Part shown: piece after piece, positions 1 to 6,510 of the stretch
Numbering within the stretch: the stretch's first letter is position 1
Layout: each line of letters opens with the position of its first letter
DNA from: Halobacillus fulvus
GTDB lineage: Bacteria; Bacillota; Bacilli; Bacillales; Halobacillaceae
NCBI GenBank assembly: GCA_004078665.1
Contig: SCFO01000001.1
Coordinates: 150,377 to 214,376 of the forward strand
Reading direction: 5' to 3'
DNA: 64,000 bases
Made by a program: the position numbers and the translations under genes
The notes under the pieces: model-generated
What the model saw: only the letters and a program-made list of their open reading frames with translations
What the model was told of the DNA's origin: nothing
Database searches by the model: none

Positions 1-752
1 TTAATATCAGAAGGTAGTTCTACTCCTGGCTTATAAAGTGCGCAAACCTTTTGTCTGCTAAGTCGTCCAATAAAATAACCTAGTTCAAAAATTACGTTTT
101 GCCTAGCACGGTAATCGTAGTCACGTTCAACATCGGGCTTTTGAAGTTCTGATGATAACATTCCAATATCATCAGGTGTAAGTAGGACAAAAGCAAAATC
201 AACATCAGAGTGTTGTTCAAACTTTTCAAGAACTGTTAGTCCTTGGTCGACTTCCCTGTGAAGAACTATCGGCTCAATGTTAGATCTATGTAGAAATATT
301 TCTAGCTCATTTTTAAGTTTTTCATCGTGACCATGAACTATAAATGCTTTATTTTTAACTTCTTGACTCGCGCTATTCTTAAAGGTTTGTTTAGGTGCCT
401 CATTTTTACTAATAGTACCTGGGACAAAATTTATTATTTCATCCGTTATATCCTTTGCATTTTGAGCAGCACGCCATTCATAGGGAGGCCCACCTAACCT
501 TTTAATACCACTTGCTCGATCTCTTTCTTTTATCATCTTCATATGTGATTCAAATTCTTGTTCGCTCTCTGTAGTACTTACTTGGAATCTTTCTATACTA
601 GCTTCAGGGATTGTTCTTCCATTAACTATTATCGGATCTCCATATTTAAATGGTTTAACAAATCTTTCTTGTAATTCCTCTTCACTTATATTGTACTTGC
701 CTTCACCATTTCTTTGTCCTTTTACTGAAATTCGCACATGATAAACACTCAT
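1..752 (-). CDS. TIR-like nucleotide-binding protein (CAP12/Pycsar-effector TIR type), 3' end cut by window edge
   Basis: Reading leftward from ATG at 752-750 gives 250 codons with no stop before the window edge. Residues about 135-250 match the predicted nucleotide-binding TIR-like family (PF10137): FIVHGHD at 137-143, LLTPDDIG at 190-197 and NVIFELGYFIGRLSR at 219-233, whose Glu223 is the expected catalytic acid of an NAD-cleaving TIR fold. Residues 1-130 form a separate N-terminal region I do not recognise. Only a short tail should be missing. Members of this family act as effectors in anti-phage systems by degrading NAD; here it lies in the lysogeny module, so protection against superinfecting phage is a reasonable inference. 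No cyclase partner is visible. Confidence 0.8.
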   Translation of the reverse strand, partial: MSVYHVRISVKGQRNGEGKYNISEEELQERFVKPFKYGDPIIVNGRTIPEASIERFQVSTTESEQEFESHMKMIKERDRASGIKRLGGPPYEWRAAQNAKDITDEIINFVPGTISKNEAPKQTFKNSASQEVKNKAFIVHGHDEKLKNELEIFLHRSNIEPIVLHREVDQGLTVLEKFEQHSDVDFAFVLLTPDDIGMLSSELQKPDVERDYDYRARQNVIFELGYFIGRLSRQKVCALYKPGVELPSDI

Positions 753-952
753 CCCTTAAATACCCCCTTAAAAATAAATAGTTTATGTTAACCAATACAA
801 AGTATTAACTTTTTCAACCACGATATTTTAAAATATGGCGAGTCATGAAGCCTACCGTGGCAATAAAATTATTTCACTTTTGACTGCCGAACCAAGAGCC
901 AAATAGTCACCATTTAAATACTTCTCATTGATTTCTTTTTGTTTTAAAGATT

Positions 953-2026
953 TTATTTAAAGCTTTCTGCAATAATTTTAATGTTTTCTCTGAATTTAGT
1001 AATTTCGGAAACTCTTGAAATTGAATAGGTAGTACGTTCTTCATCGTTCAATTGAATATATTTATTGTTCTCTGAATTCAAGCCCAATCTGCAGACCCAT
1101 TTACGAATATTATTATCCACCAGAATATTGAAATAACTTTTGTTGTCTCTATAATAAATTCTATCCTCATCCATGACTTCAGATAAGATCAATCTGGCAA
1201 TCGCAAATCCTTGTATTTCTTCTTCAGTCGTAATAATCTCAGGTTTACCGATTTCTTTATTATCTAGCTCTGATTCATCAGCTAATTCCTTGTCAGAATC
1301 TTCTTCGGTACTAGTTGTTTTTAATGCAGCATTTAGCTTGTCGTTTACCATTTCGTTTATAAATTGTTTGAATGATTTTTTGATAAGTGGCTCAAATTGT
1401 GTTACCACATTTTTTGTTTTCCTTCCATCGTACACATTATTTAGAATAAAGTGCGTGAAATCCTCTGTAGGGCTTTCTAGTAGTTCGCTAAAAAGTTGCT
1501 TAATCTTTCCAGTGTACTTAAGGTCGGAAGCAGTGTTGAAAATCTTATCAACATCAAAGTTTACTTTTCTGAACTTGGATAATTCTGTTAAAGAGCTATC
1601 CTTAATATCTAGTAAATCAAACGTGAAGAAGGGGGTGGGGTCCATTTTGTTTTGCTCTTCTAAGTCGGTAAAAAATTTATAAGTAACCCCGTTAGTTAAA
1701 ATACCGAACTTTGCTTTTGTTGTACCAAAATACCTAAACAGTTGGGAGTCGTGTTTAGTTAATAATTCTGTAAGAGCTTTTGCCTCAATGAGGATTAGTG
1801 GTTCACCCTCGTGCATAATTGCATAGTCTACTTTTTCGCCTTTCTTGATACCTACGTCAGCTATGTATTCTGGGGTAAACTCTGAAGGATTAAATACGTC
1901 GTATCCTAATGTTTGAAAAAAAGGCATTATTATACTAGTTTTGGTGGCCTCCTCGGTGTGGATATTGTTTTTCATCTGTTCAATACGATTTGCAAGGTCT
2001 CTAATTTTTTCATTGAAATCTGTCAT
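953..2026 (-). CDS. HsdR N-terminal-like PD-(D/E)XK protein
   Basis: A 357-residue protein starting at ATG 2026 behind an AGAGGTG site; a GTG three codons earlier is less well placed. Counting from that GTG, residues 30-90 resemble the N-terminal nuclease domain of type I restriction subunit R (HSDR_N family), with the acidic/Lys pattern Asp70 ... Glu84-Ala-Lys86 of a PD-(D/E)XK active site in a VDYAIMHEGEPLILIEAKAL context. There is no helicase part, and the C-terminal half (acidic linker about residues 240-275, then a folded tail) is unassigned. Such stand-alone proteins are common in Firmicutes prophages; function is unproven. It shares leftward orientation with the repressor and TIR-like gene, so it is probably expressed in the lysogen. 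Confidence 0.75.
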   Translation of the reverse strand: MTDFNEKIRDLANRIEQMKNNIHTEEATKTSIIMPFFQTLGYDVFNPSEFTPEYIADVGIKKGEKVDYAIMHEGEPLILIEAKALTELLTKHDSQLFRYFGTTKAKFGILTNGVTYKFFTDLEEQNKMDPTPFFTFDLLDIKDSSLTELSKFRKVNFDVDKIFNTASDLKYTGKIKQLFSELLESPTEDFTHFILNNVYDGRKTKNVVTQFEPLIKKSFKQFINEMVNDKLNAALKTTSTEEDSDKELADESELDNKEIGKPEIITTEEEIQGFAIARLILSEVMDEDRIYYRDNKSYFNILVDNNIRKWVCRLGLNSENNKYIQLNDEERTTYSISRVSEITKFRENIKIIAESFK

Positions 2027-2139
2027 GTGTAACACCTCTTATAAGTATTTTTGATCGGGTAAAAAACACTATATTAAATATAAAAAAAAGAATCTTTTCT
2101 CATATGTTCCAAAATAATCCATTTCACAGTTTAAATTAG

Positions 2140-2157
2140 GCACGTCATATGACGTGC
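2140..2157. other. Perfect 18-bp palindrome after the repressor gene
   Basis: GCACGTCATATGACGTGC is self-complementary over all 18 bases. It lies 3 bases past the stop of the leftward repressor gene. It has no T-run on the leftward side, so it is a weak terminator candidate; a protein-binding site is equally possible. Confidence 0.5.
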
Positions 2158-2160
2158 TTA

Positions 2161-2550
2161 CTATTTGTCGGTTTCTTTTGATTTCTGCACTAAGTATTGA
2201 AAGTAACTTTCGAGTTCCCTTATCTGTTCAGGATTCATAGATTTCCACTTCTCAATATCGAAGAAAGCCAAATCATCAATCTCATATTTCTCGAGAAGTC
2301 GATTTATTTCCTTTATGGAATCAAACTCACCACTATCATTTTTAAGAGCAGAAGTTCTGCCGAATAAATAATCTATTGATACCTCGAAATAATCTGCAAT
2401 TTTCTGCAATGTATCGTAATCAGGTTGTCTCGTACCGGATTCATATCTGGATAATTGAACGTTGGAGACTCCGATTGCTTCAGAAAACCTTTTCTGAGAG
2501 AGGTTATGCTTATCTCTTAACTGCTTAATTCTCTTACCTATTTTATTCAA
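2161..2550 (-). CDS. XRE-family phage repressor (CI-like)
   Basis: About 129 residues. The N-terminal half is a typical lambda-repressor-type helix-turn-helix (LSQKRFSEAIGVSNVQLSRYESGTRQPDYDTL), followed by IADYFEVSIDYLFGRT, the usual end of the XRE domain. The C-terminal part is short and acidic and lacks a LexA-type self-cleavage domain, so induction is likely by another route (for example a partner protein). I prefer the TTG at 2550 because GGAAGGAAGA precedes it by six bases; an ATG six codons upstream has no ribosome site. It diverges from the Cro-like gene across four operators, so it probably represses both directions. Confidence 0.85.
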   Translation of the reverse strand: MNKIGKRIKQLRDKHNLSQKRFSEAIGVSNVQLSRYESGTRQPDYDTLQKIADYFEVSIDYLFGRTSALKNDSGEFDSIKEINRLLEKYEIDDLAFFDIEKWKSMNPEQIRELESYFQYLVQKSKETDK

Positions 2551-2600
2551 GGAAGATCTTCCTTCCATGCGTATTCTTGAATACTTTTATTTTATCATCA

Positions 2601-2698
2601 TTACCTAATTGGTAAAAAAATATTTCCGAATCGGTAATAATATCTTTACTTTTCCAATTAGGTAATTTAATATAGGGTTATAGTTACCAAAACGGTAA
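2601..2698. promoter_or_regulatory. Lysogeny control region with four 15-bp operators
   Basis: Four sites fit TTWCC-N5-GGTAA: 2601-2615, 2623-2637, 2651-2665 and 2684-2698. A rightward promoter has -35 TTTACT at 2645-2650 and -10 TAATAT at 2668-2673 with 17-bp spacing; the third operator fills its spacer exactly. A leftward promoter can be read as TTTACC/TAAAAT with the first operator in its spacer. The layout is that of a phage genetic switch. Confidence 0.85.
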
Positions 2699-2713
2699 TT
2701 GGGAGGTGCGAAT

Positions 2714-2968
2714 ATGAATGAGACAAAAGTGGATTTGAAAAAGATTAAATTAGAAAGAAAGAAATTAGGAATTTCTTTAGAACAAATGGCTACTAAGCTC
2801 GGCTATGAAAGTCCTAATGGATATTTTTACTTAGAGTCAGGTAAGAGTAAATTCACTGCAGAAAAGTTAGCTATTGTAGGGCAAATATTAAAAATCCCAA
2901 TTAATGAGCTTTTTTTTACACATGAAGTTACCAAAATGGAAACTTTAGATTCTGAGGAGGTGATCTAA
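2714..2968 (+). CDS. Cro-like XRE helix-turn-helix protein
   Basis: An 84-residue protein, first rightward gene after the operators, starting at ATG 2714 behind GGGAGGTG. Residues 8-65 form an XRE-type helix-turn-helix (ISLEQMATKLGYESPNGYFYLESGKSKFTAEKL). Position and size suggest the Cro or anti-repressor-like partner of the divergent repressor. A fifth, degenerate copy of the operator motif lies inside its own 3' coding region (2928-2942). Stop codon TAA at 2966-2968 abuts the next reading frame. Confidence 0.85.
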   Translation: MNETKVDLKKIKLERKKLGISLEQMATKLGYESPNGYFYLESGKSKFTAEKLAIVGQILKIPINELFFTHEVTKMETLDSEEVI

Positions 2969-3145
2969 ATCAGTGAAGATAAGCTGGCAAAACTGCTCTA
3001 TTTGCTTCAAGGTATGAAAGTTTATGAATGGGCAAAGCTCAAACAACAAGTGGATATGCTTTATAATTCCGAAGCCGCCAAGGTGGAGCTTGACGACTTA
3101 GAACTATTGGAAAAAAACATAAGACAGGGTTTTAGGAATCTTTAA
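2969..3145 (+). CDS. Small phage protein, apparent AUC start
   Basis: A 58-codon frame runs from ATC at 2969 to TAA at 3143. It is directly preceded by an in-frame stop and by a strong GAGGAGG site eight bases upstream of the ATC. The first conventional start in frame, ATG 3014, has no good ribosome site and would remove 15 residues (ISEDKLAKLLYLLQG) that look protein-like. I do not recognise the family; the product is a charged, helical small protein in the early regulatory cluster. Either AUC is used, or an ATG has mutated or been misread. Confidence 0.6.
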   Translation: MSEDKLAKLLYLLQGMKVYEWAKLKQQVDMLYNSEAAKVELDDLELLEKNIRQGFRNL

Positions 3146-3184
3146 TGCGAATGCCCTTTATATAAACAGTGGGAAGGTGATTAC

Positions 3185-3346
3185 ATGATTCAAACTAAAT
3201 TCGGATCTGAACTCAACCCGGAAGATCTACTTTTAAAGTTCGCGGAATTTAGAATGTTTGCTAATGAAAAGGGGTGGAGCGAAGAGGAACTATACTATTT
3301 CGCAAAGCTCACTCTCGCCCTTTTTCAAGATACTTTAAAGTCCTAA
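3185..3346 (+). CDS. Small early phage protein, unknown
   Basis: 53 residues from ATG 3185 behind GGGAAGGTG. The protein is helical and acidic (NPEDLLLKFAEFRMFANEKGWSEEELYYFAKLTLALF), with no domain I recognise. It ends 12 bases into the 3' end of the opposing gene at 3335-3556, so the two genes are convergent and overlap. Confidence 0.6.
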   Translation: MIQTKFGSELNPEDLLLKFAEFRMFANEKGWSEEELYYFAKLTLALFQDTLKS

Positions 3347-3556
3347 ATTCTTTATCGAATTATAAGTATCTTCATTTCTTTTCTTCTTTTCCGCTGGATC
3401 GGGTTCTAAAGATTTATTGTGTGCTTCAGCAACTGCCATTGCTTTGAAGTATAAATCTAAAGCTTTTTCAGACTTTTCTTCTGAAGAATCTCCTGTTACA
3501 GAGTTTCCCGATACGACTGCCAATGCGAATGCTTTAACATCTACTGGTTTACTCAA
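3335..3556 (-). CDS. Small leftward phage protein, unknown
   Basis: About 73 residues read leftward; TTG at 3556 is preferred because AGGTGGTG lies just upstream. The protein is alanine-rich and helical (KAFALAVVSGNSV ... KALDLYFKAMAVAEAHNKSL) with a charged C-terminus. It is the only leftward gene inside the early rightward cluster, which suggests independent expression, possibly in the lysogen. No family recognised. Confidence 0.5.
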   Translation of the reverse strand: MSKPVDVKAFALAVVSGNSVTGDSSEEKSEKALDLYFKAMAVAEAHNKSLEPDPAEKKKRNEDTYNSIKNLGL

Positions 3557-3628
3557 ACTTAACACCACCTTTCCTAGTAATAGATTACTAGAAAAGGAAG
3601 AAAATAAAAATCAATGGAGGTGATCCGA

Positions 3629-3820
3629 ATGAACAGACGAACAATGACCGTCCTGGAAGCAGCTGAGTATCTAGGGGTATGCAAAGACACGATCTACACA
3701 ATGGTTCGAACAAAGGAAATACCGCATTTCAGGCTTCGTCGCAGAATCTTCTTTTCACAAGAAACCATCGACGCTTGGATTCATGACCAGGAGCTAAAAC
3801 AAGAAAGCCAAGTGATCTAA
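3629..3820 (+). CDS. Excisionase-family (MerR-like HTH) DNA-binding protein
   Basis: 63 residues from ATG 3629 behind GGAGGTGATC. The whole protein is a winged helix-turn-helix of the excisionase/HTH_17 family: TVLEAAEYLGVCKDTIYTMVRTKEIPHFRLRRRIFF followed by a short wing and tail. Such proteins act as excisionases or as small transcriptional regulators. It is far from the attachment site at 39 kb, but the circular phage map puts it near the integrase side, so an excision role is possible but not shown. Confidence 0.8.
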   Translation: MNRRTMTVLEAAEYLGVCKDTIYTMVRTKEIPHFRLRRRIFFSQETIDAWIHDQELKQESQVI

Positions 3821-3884
3821 TTATAGTTTAACCACCAAATCGACCTTTATTAGGTACACAAATTGGTACAAAGGAGTGATTGAG

Positions 3885-4406
3885 TTGAAGAAAAGCCGAG
3901 TGGCAAGAAGCTTGAAGAATGCTCGATCGGAAATGAAGAGATCCCAAGAGCAATTATCCATGGATTTCTATCAATCGAGAGAGTCAATTAGTAAGCAAGA
4001 AATAGGTGAACGTCGTATTCAGCCGGGGATGTCCAAGCAATTCATCGAGAAGTACAACAATCCTTGGATTGCTTTAGAGGCAGCTAATGAGTATATCGGC
4101 TGGGGGATCACCAAGTTGGATGGTCCAGCAGCTGATACGCATCGATCGTCTGTCTGGCTCAAGCTGGAGGAGGAAATGGAAGAGGCTATTGAAGCTATGG
4201 AAAAGGTGAGGATGATTAATCAGCCTCAATACATTCAATCATTCGAGCTTCAGGATTTAAAGAGGTCAGCACAGGAGTTTGCGGATGTTATTCATGCTTC
4301 CACAATTTACTTAGCAACACTTTGCGAGAACTACGACATCAGCTGGCAAGAAATCTGGGAAGAGCATCAAACCAAAATCAAATCGAGAGGATATATCATG
4401 ACATGA
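3885..4406 (+). CDS. Phage helix-turn-helix protein
   Basis: About 173 residues starting at TTG 3885, placed eight bases after AAGGAG. Residues 5-50 form an XRE-like helix-turn-helix (NARSEMKRSQEQLSMDF, ESISKQEIGERRIQPG). The C-terminal two thirds are helical and contain an EEEMEEAIEAM stretch and a segment, about residues 115-150, resembling helical nucleotide-pyrophosphatase-like folds (EFADVIHAS), though too little to call. It overlaps the next gene by four bases (ATGA), so the two are translationally coupled. Confidence 0.65.
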   Translation: MKKSRVARSLKNARSEMKRSQEQLSMDFYQSRESISKQEIGERRIQPGMSKQFIEKYNNPWIALEAANEYIGWGITKLDGPAADTHRSSVWLKLEEEMEEAIEAMEKVRMINQPQYIQSFELQDLKRSAQEFADVIHASTIYLATLCENYDISWQEIWEEHQTKIKSRGYIMT

Positions 4407-4708
4407 ACAATCAAATTTATTTATCAACACACGCCAAACAAGCTGCAGAGGAAGAACAGTGCTTTTGGAGAATGATTGAGCGAATGAAAGAAGAGTTTAT
4501 CCAAGGAAATTATGACGAGGTAACACGCTCTGCTATGGATGCTTTGAACTCCATGAAGCAATTGGAGTACATGCAGATTCAGAAACGCCATCACGATTCT
4601 GTAAAGCATATAGAATTTCGCAGAGATTTGGACAGAGTCATCGTTGATCTACAGAAGAAAGGTGTCTTGGTAGCAAAGGTAAGGTGGCCGGATGAAGAAG
4701 CTCAGTAG
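4403..4708 (+). CDS. Small early phage protein, unknown
   Basis: 101 residues from ATG 4403, overlapping the stop of the preceding gene. The sequence is almost entirely charged helix (QAAEEEQCFWRMIERMKEEF; MDALNSMKQLEYMQIQKRHHD), probably coiled coil. No domain recognised. Coupled translation with the HTH protein suggests a joint role. Confidence 0.65.
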   Translation: MNNQIYLSTHAKQAAEEEQCFWRMIERMKEEFIQGNYDEVTRSAMDALNSMKQLEYMQIQKRHHDSVKHIEFRRDLDRVIVDLQKKGVLVAKVRWPDEEAQ

Positions 4709-4781
4709 GATCGACTGGACGATGTTGGTTCTTTGGATCATCAGTTTAGGGTTCATATATATAACACTAATAAATGCATAA
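4692..4781 (+). CDS. 29-residue single-pass membrane peptide
   Basis: ATG 4692 opens a 29-codon frame whose middle (TMLVLWIISLGFIYITLI) is one hydrophobic helix with basic residues in front, so it would insert with the N-terminus inside. AAGGTGG lies about nine bases upstream, inside the preceding gene. Small membrane peptides are common in phage early regions; without homologs this remains a candidate. Confidence 0.45.
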   Translation: MKKLSRIDWTMLVLWIISLGFIYITLINA

Positions 4782-4794
4782 AAGGAGAATGGTT

Positions 4795-5052
4795 ATGAAA
4801 GCCTTAGGAATCGTAAGAAAGTTAGATGAATTAGGTCGCGTTGTAGTGCCGAAAGAAGTAAGAGATTCACAAGGGTGGGAGAAAAGACAGCCTCTTGAAA
4901 TGTACATGAGTGAGGATGCGCTAGTAATCCGTCCTTACGGAAAAGATGAGGAAAAACAAAATGTCATTAAAGAGCTGAATGAGTTGAAAGAGGAGTTGAG
5001 CTCTCAGTCCAAGGAAAAGATCCAGAAGGTTATCGATTATGTGGAGAAATAA
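4795..5052 (+). CDS. AbrB/SpoVT-family transition regulator
   Basis: 85 residues from ATG 4795 behind AAAGGAGAA. Residues 1-45 are the swapped-hairpin DNA-binding domain of the AbrB/SpoVT family (GIVRKLDELGRVVVPKEVRD); the C-terminal half is a charged helix that probably drives oligomerisation. AbrB-type proteins bind AT-rich promoter DNA. Its presence in the early operon suggests control of host or phage transcription. A hairpin follows its stop by two bases. Confidence 0.85.
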   Translation: MKALGIVRKLDELGRVVVPKEVRDSQGWEKRQPLEMYMSEDALVIRPYGKDEEKQNVIKELNELKEELSSQSKEKIQKVIDYVEK

Positions 5053-5054
5053 TA

Positions 5055-5086
5055 AAAACCATCCGGATGGCGGTCCGAATGGTTTT
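5055..5086. terminator. Hairpin after AbrB-like gene
   Basis: AAAACCAT-c-CGGA pairs with TCCG-a-ATGGTTTT around a TGGCGG loop. It lacks a T-run on the rightward side but has one on the leftward strand (TTTTTATTATT). It could be an mRNA-stabilising hairpin, a weak terminator, or a leftward terminator. Confidence 0.5.
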
Positions 5087-5095
5087 GGGAAATAG

Positions 5096-5212
5096 ATGAA
5101 ACTGTTTGATGGTGACTTAAACATATCATGGCTTTTAGTTGAAAAGCAAATTTCATTTTGCGACAGGTGCAGCCTGTCGTTGAGACCAGGAATACATAAA
5201 ACCCTCCCTTAA
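5096..5212 (+). CDS. Possible 38-residue peptide with CxxC motif
   Basis: ATG 5096 to TAA 5210 encodes a short peptide with SFCDRCSLSLRPG in the middle. The ribosome site is poor (GGGA). The frame runs through the first stems of the RNA element at 5161-5268, so translation would affect that structure. Could be a leader peptide or chance. Confidence 0.25.
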   Translation: MKLFDGDLNISWLLVEKQISFCDRCSLSLRPGIHKTLP

Positions 5213-5268
5213 TTGAACACGTTTGACGTGTTCCTGGTTTCAACGATGCGCTGGCATCGGAGAGGAGG
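5161..5268 (+). promoter_or_regulatory. Multi-helix structured RNA element before the YqaI-like gene
   Basis: Helices abut with no gap: hairpin CGACAGG/CCTGTCG at 5161-5179; an 11-bp long-range stem TTGAGACCAGG (5180-5190) with CCTGGTTTCAA (5233-5243); inside it hairpin AACACGT/ACGTGTT (5216-5232); then hairpin CGATGC/GCATCG (5244-5259). The ribosome site GAGGAGG at 5262-5268 follows at once. The unpaired CCCTCCC at 5202-5208 can pair with that site, suggesting a pseudoknot that hides it. No known riboswitch class recognised. Confidence 0.6.
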
Positions 5269-5275
5269 TGATCGA

Positions 5276-5482
5276 ATGAATCATCCGGTCATTGATCAAA
5301 TTGAACGTTGGGGTGATCCCTTGAGTGAACCGAATCATTATGGATTGGATGGACTGGGCAATGAAGTGTTCGAAGGAGACAAGATTTATGTATTGAATGA
5401 TGAATTTTTTCTTAAAGAAACACTGCTCCAAGAATCTATCGAACTTCTCGTAATCTTAGGAGCAGAGGAAAAAACGGCATAA
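5276..5482 (+). CDS. YqaI-like small phage protein
   Basis: 68 residues from ATG 5276 behind GAGGAGGTGATCGA. The pattern NPVI-type N-terminus, then YGLDGLGNEVFEGDKIYVLNDEFFLKETL with a small beta-domain, resembles B. subtilis skin protein YqaI, which precedes yqaJ there as it does here. Molecular function of the family is unknown. Its translation may be controlled by the RNA structure directly upstream. A terminator-like hairpin follows. Confidence 0.6.
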   Translation: MNHPVIDQIERWGDPLSEPNHYGLDGLGNEVFEGDKIYVLNDEFFLKETLLQESIELLVILGAEEKTA

Positions 5483-5510
5483 AAAAGACCACGCTGCAAC
5501 GTGGTTTTTA
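5482..5510. terminator. Rho-independent hairpin after YqaI-like gene
   Basis: CCACG, loop CTGCAA, CGTGG, flanked by AAAAAAGA on the left and TTTTTA on the right, so it can act in either direction. It separates the small-gene cluster from yqaJ and may give partial termination. Confidence 0.65.
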
Positions 5511-5559
5511 AAAAAAGATCTTTGAAAACATTATATCAGAAATTTGGAGGAGGTCCAAT

Positions 5560-6510
5560 ATGGGTATAAAAGCGCAAGTATTGCAAAGTACGACGGATAT
5601 GGATCATGCAGAGTGGCTAGACTTTCGTAAAAAAGGAATCGGAGGTTCCGATGCAGCGTCAATTGCCGGATTTAATAAGTGGAAATCTCCTATCGTAGTG
5701 TACATGGAAAAGATCGGGGAAGTGAAATCTTCAATTTCGAATGAAGAGGCAGCTTATTGGGGCAATGTGATGGAAGATACCGTTGCTAAAGAGTTTCAGA
5801 TTCGAACCGGTCTCAAGGTTAGAAAACGAAATGCGATACTCCAACACCCTGAGCATGAATGGATGCTTGCTAACGTTGACAGGCTCATTGTCGGTAAGAA
5901 TGAGGGATTGGAGTGTAAGACGGCCAGTGAGTATCTCCGAGACGAATGGGAAGGCGATGAAATCCCGATGGCTTACTTGCTTCAGTGCCAGCATTATATG
6001 GCCGTTACGGGGGCGGATGCTTGGTGGATTGCTGTCCTAATTGGTGGCAACAAATTCGTCTACAAGAAGGTCGAGCGAGACGAAGACTTAATCGAAAACC
6101 TGATGGATATAGAAAAGTCGTTTTGGGAAGAGCATGTTCTCAAACGTGTGCCTCCGGAGTTGGATGGATCTGATGCATCTTCTGATTTCATCAATGCGAT
6201 GTATCCAAGTGCTGAGCCTGATTCAGAAACCGAACTGGATGCGAATGCGAATCAATTACTTGAAGCCCTCGGACAAATCAAGGAAGAGGAAAAAGACCTG
6301 AAAGAGCGCAAGAAAAAATATGTGAATCAGTTGAAAGAAAAACTAGGAACCTTTGAAAAAGGTTTCACTAATCAATTTATCGTTACATTCAAAAATCAAG
6401 AGCGTCAGACGGTGGATTCTAAGCGTTTAAAAGCTGAGAGACCAGAACTCTATGAAGAATACTCCAAAGTGAATACAAGCCGTCCTTTGCGCTTTAAGGA
6501 GGCTAAATAA
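5560..6510 (+). CDS. yqaJ: YqaJ-family phage exonuclease (lambda Exo-like)
   Basis: 316 residues from ATG 5560 behind GGAGGAGG. This is the viral recombinase/YqaJ nuclease family: GIGGSDAA at 27-33, Glu72, Asp107 and the LECKTAS motif (Glu118-Cys-Lys120) form the PD-(D/E)XK active site; the C-terminus (about 225-270) is a charged coiled coil. It digests one strand of duplex ends to make 3' single strands for the annealing protein encoded next. The stop overlaps the start of recT by one base, so the pair is translated as a unit. Role: phage recombination and repair of replication ends. Confidence 0.93.
   Translation: MGIKAQVLQSTTDMDHAEWLDFRKKGIGGSDAASIAGFNKWKSPIVVYMEKIGEVKSSISNEEAAYWGNVMEDTVAKEFQIRTGLKVRKRNAILQHPEHEWMLANVDRLIVGKNEGLECKTASEYLRDEWEGDEIPMAYLLQCQHYMAVTGADAWWIAVLIGGNKFVYKKVERDEDLIENLMDIEKSFWEEHVLKRVPPELDGSDASSDFINAMYPSAEPDSETELDANANQLLEALGQIKEEEKDLKERKKKYVNQLKEKLGTFEKGFTNQFIVTFKNQERQTVDSKRLKAERPELYEEYSKVNTSRPLRFKEAK

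Noticed and set aside
818-860. CCACG...CGTGG pairing around an ATATTTTAAAATAT palindrome
   Set aside because: Stem is only five bases with a long asymmetric interior and no T-run; could not be supported as terminator or operator.
1173-1682. 169-codon rightward frame opposite the HsdR-N-like gene
   Set aside because: Serine-rich shadow of the opposite frame; the leftward protein has clear family motifs.
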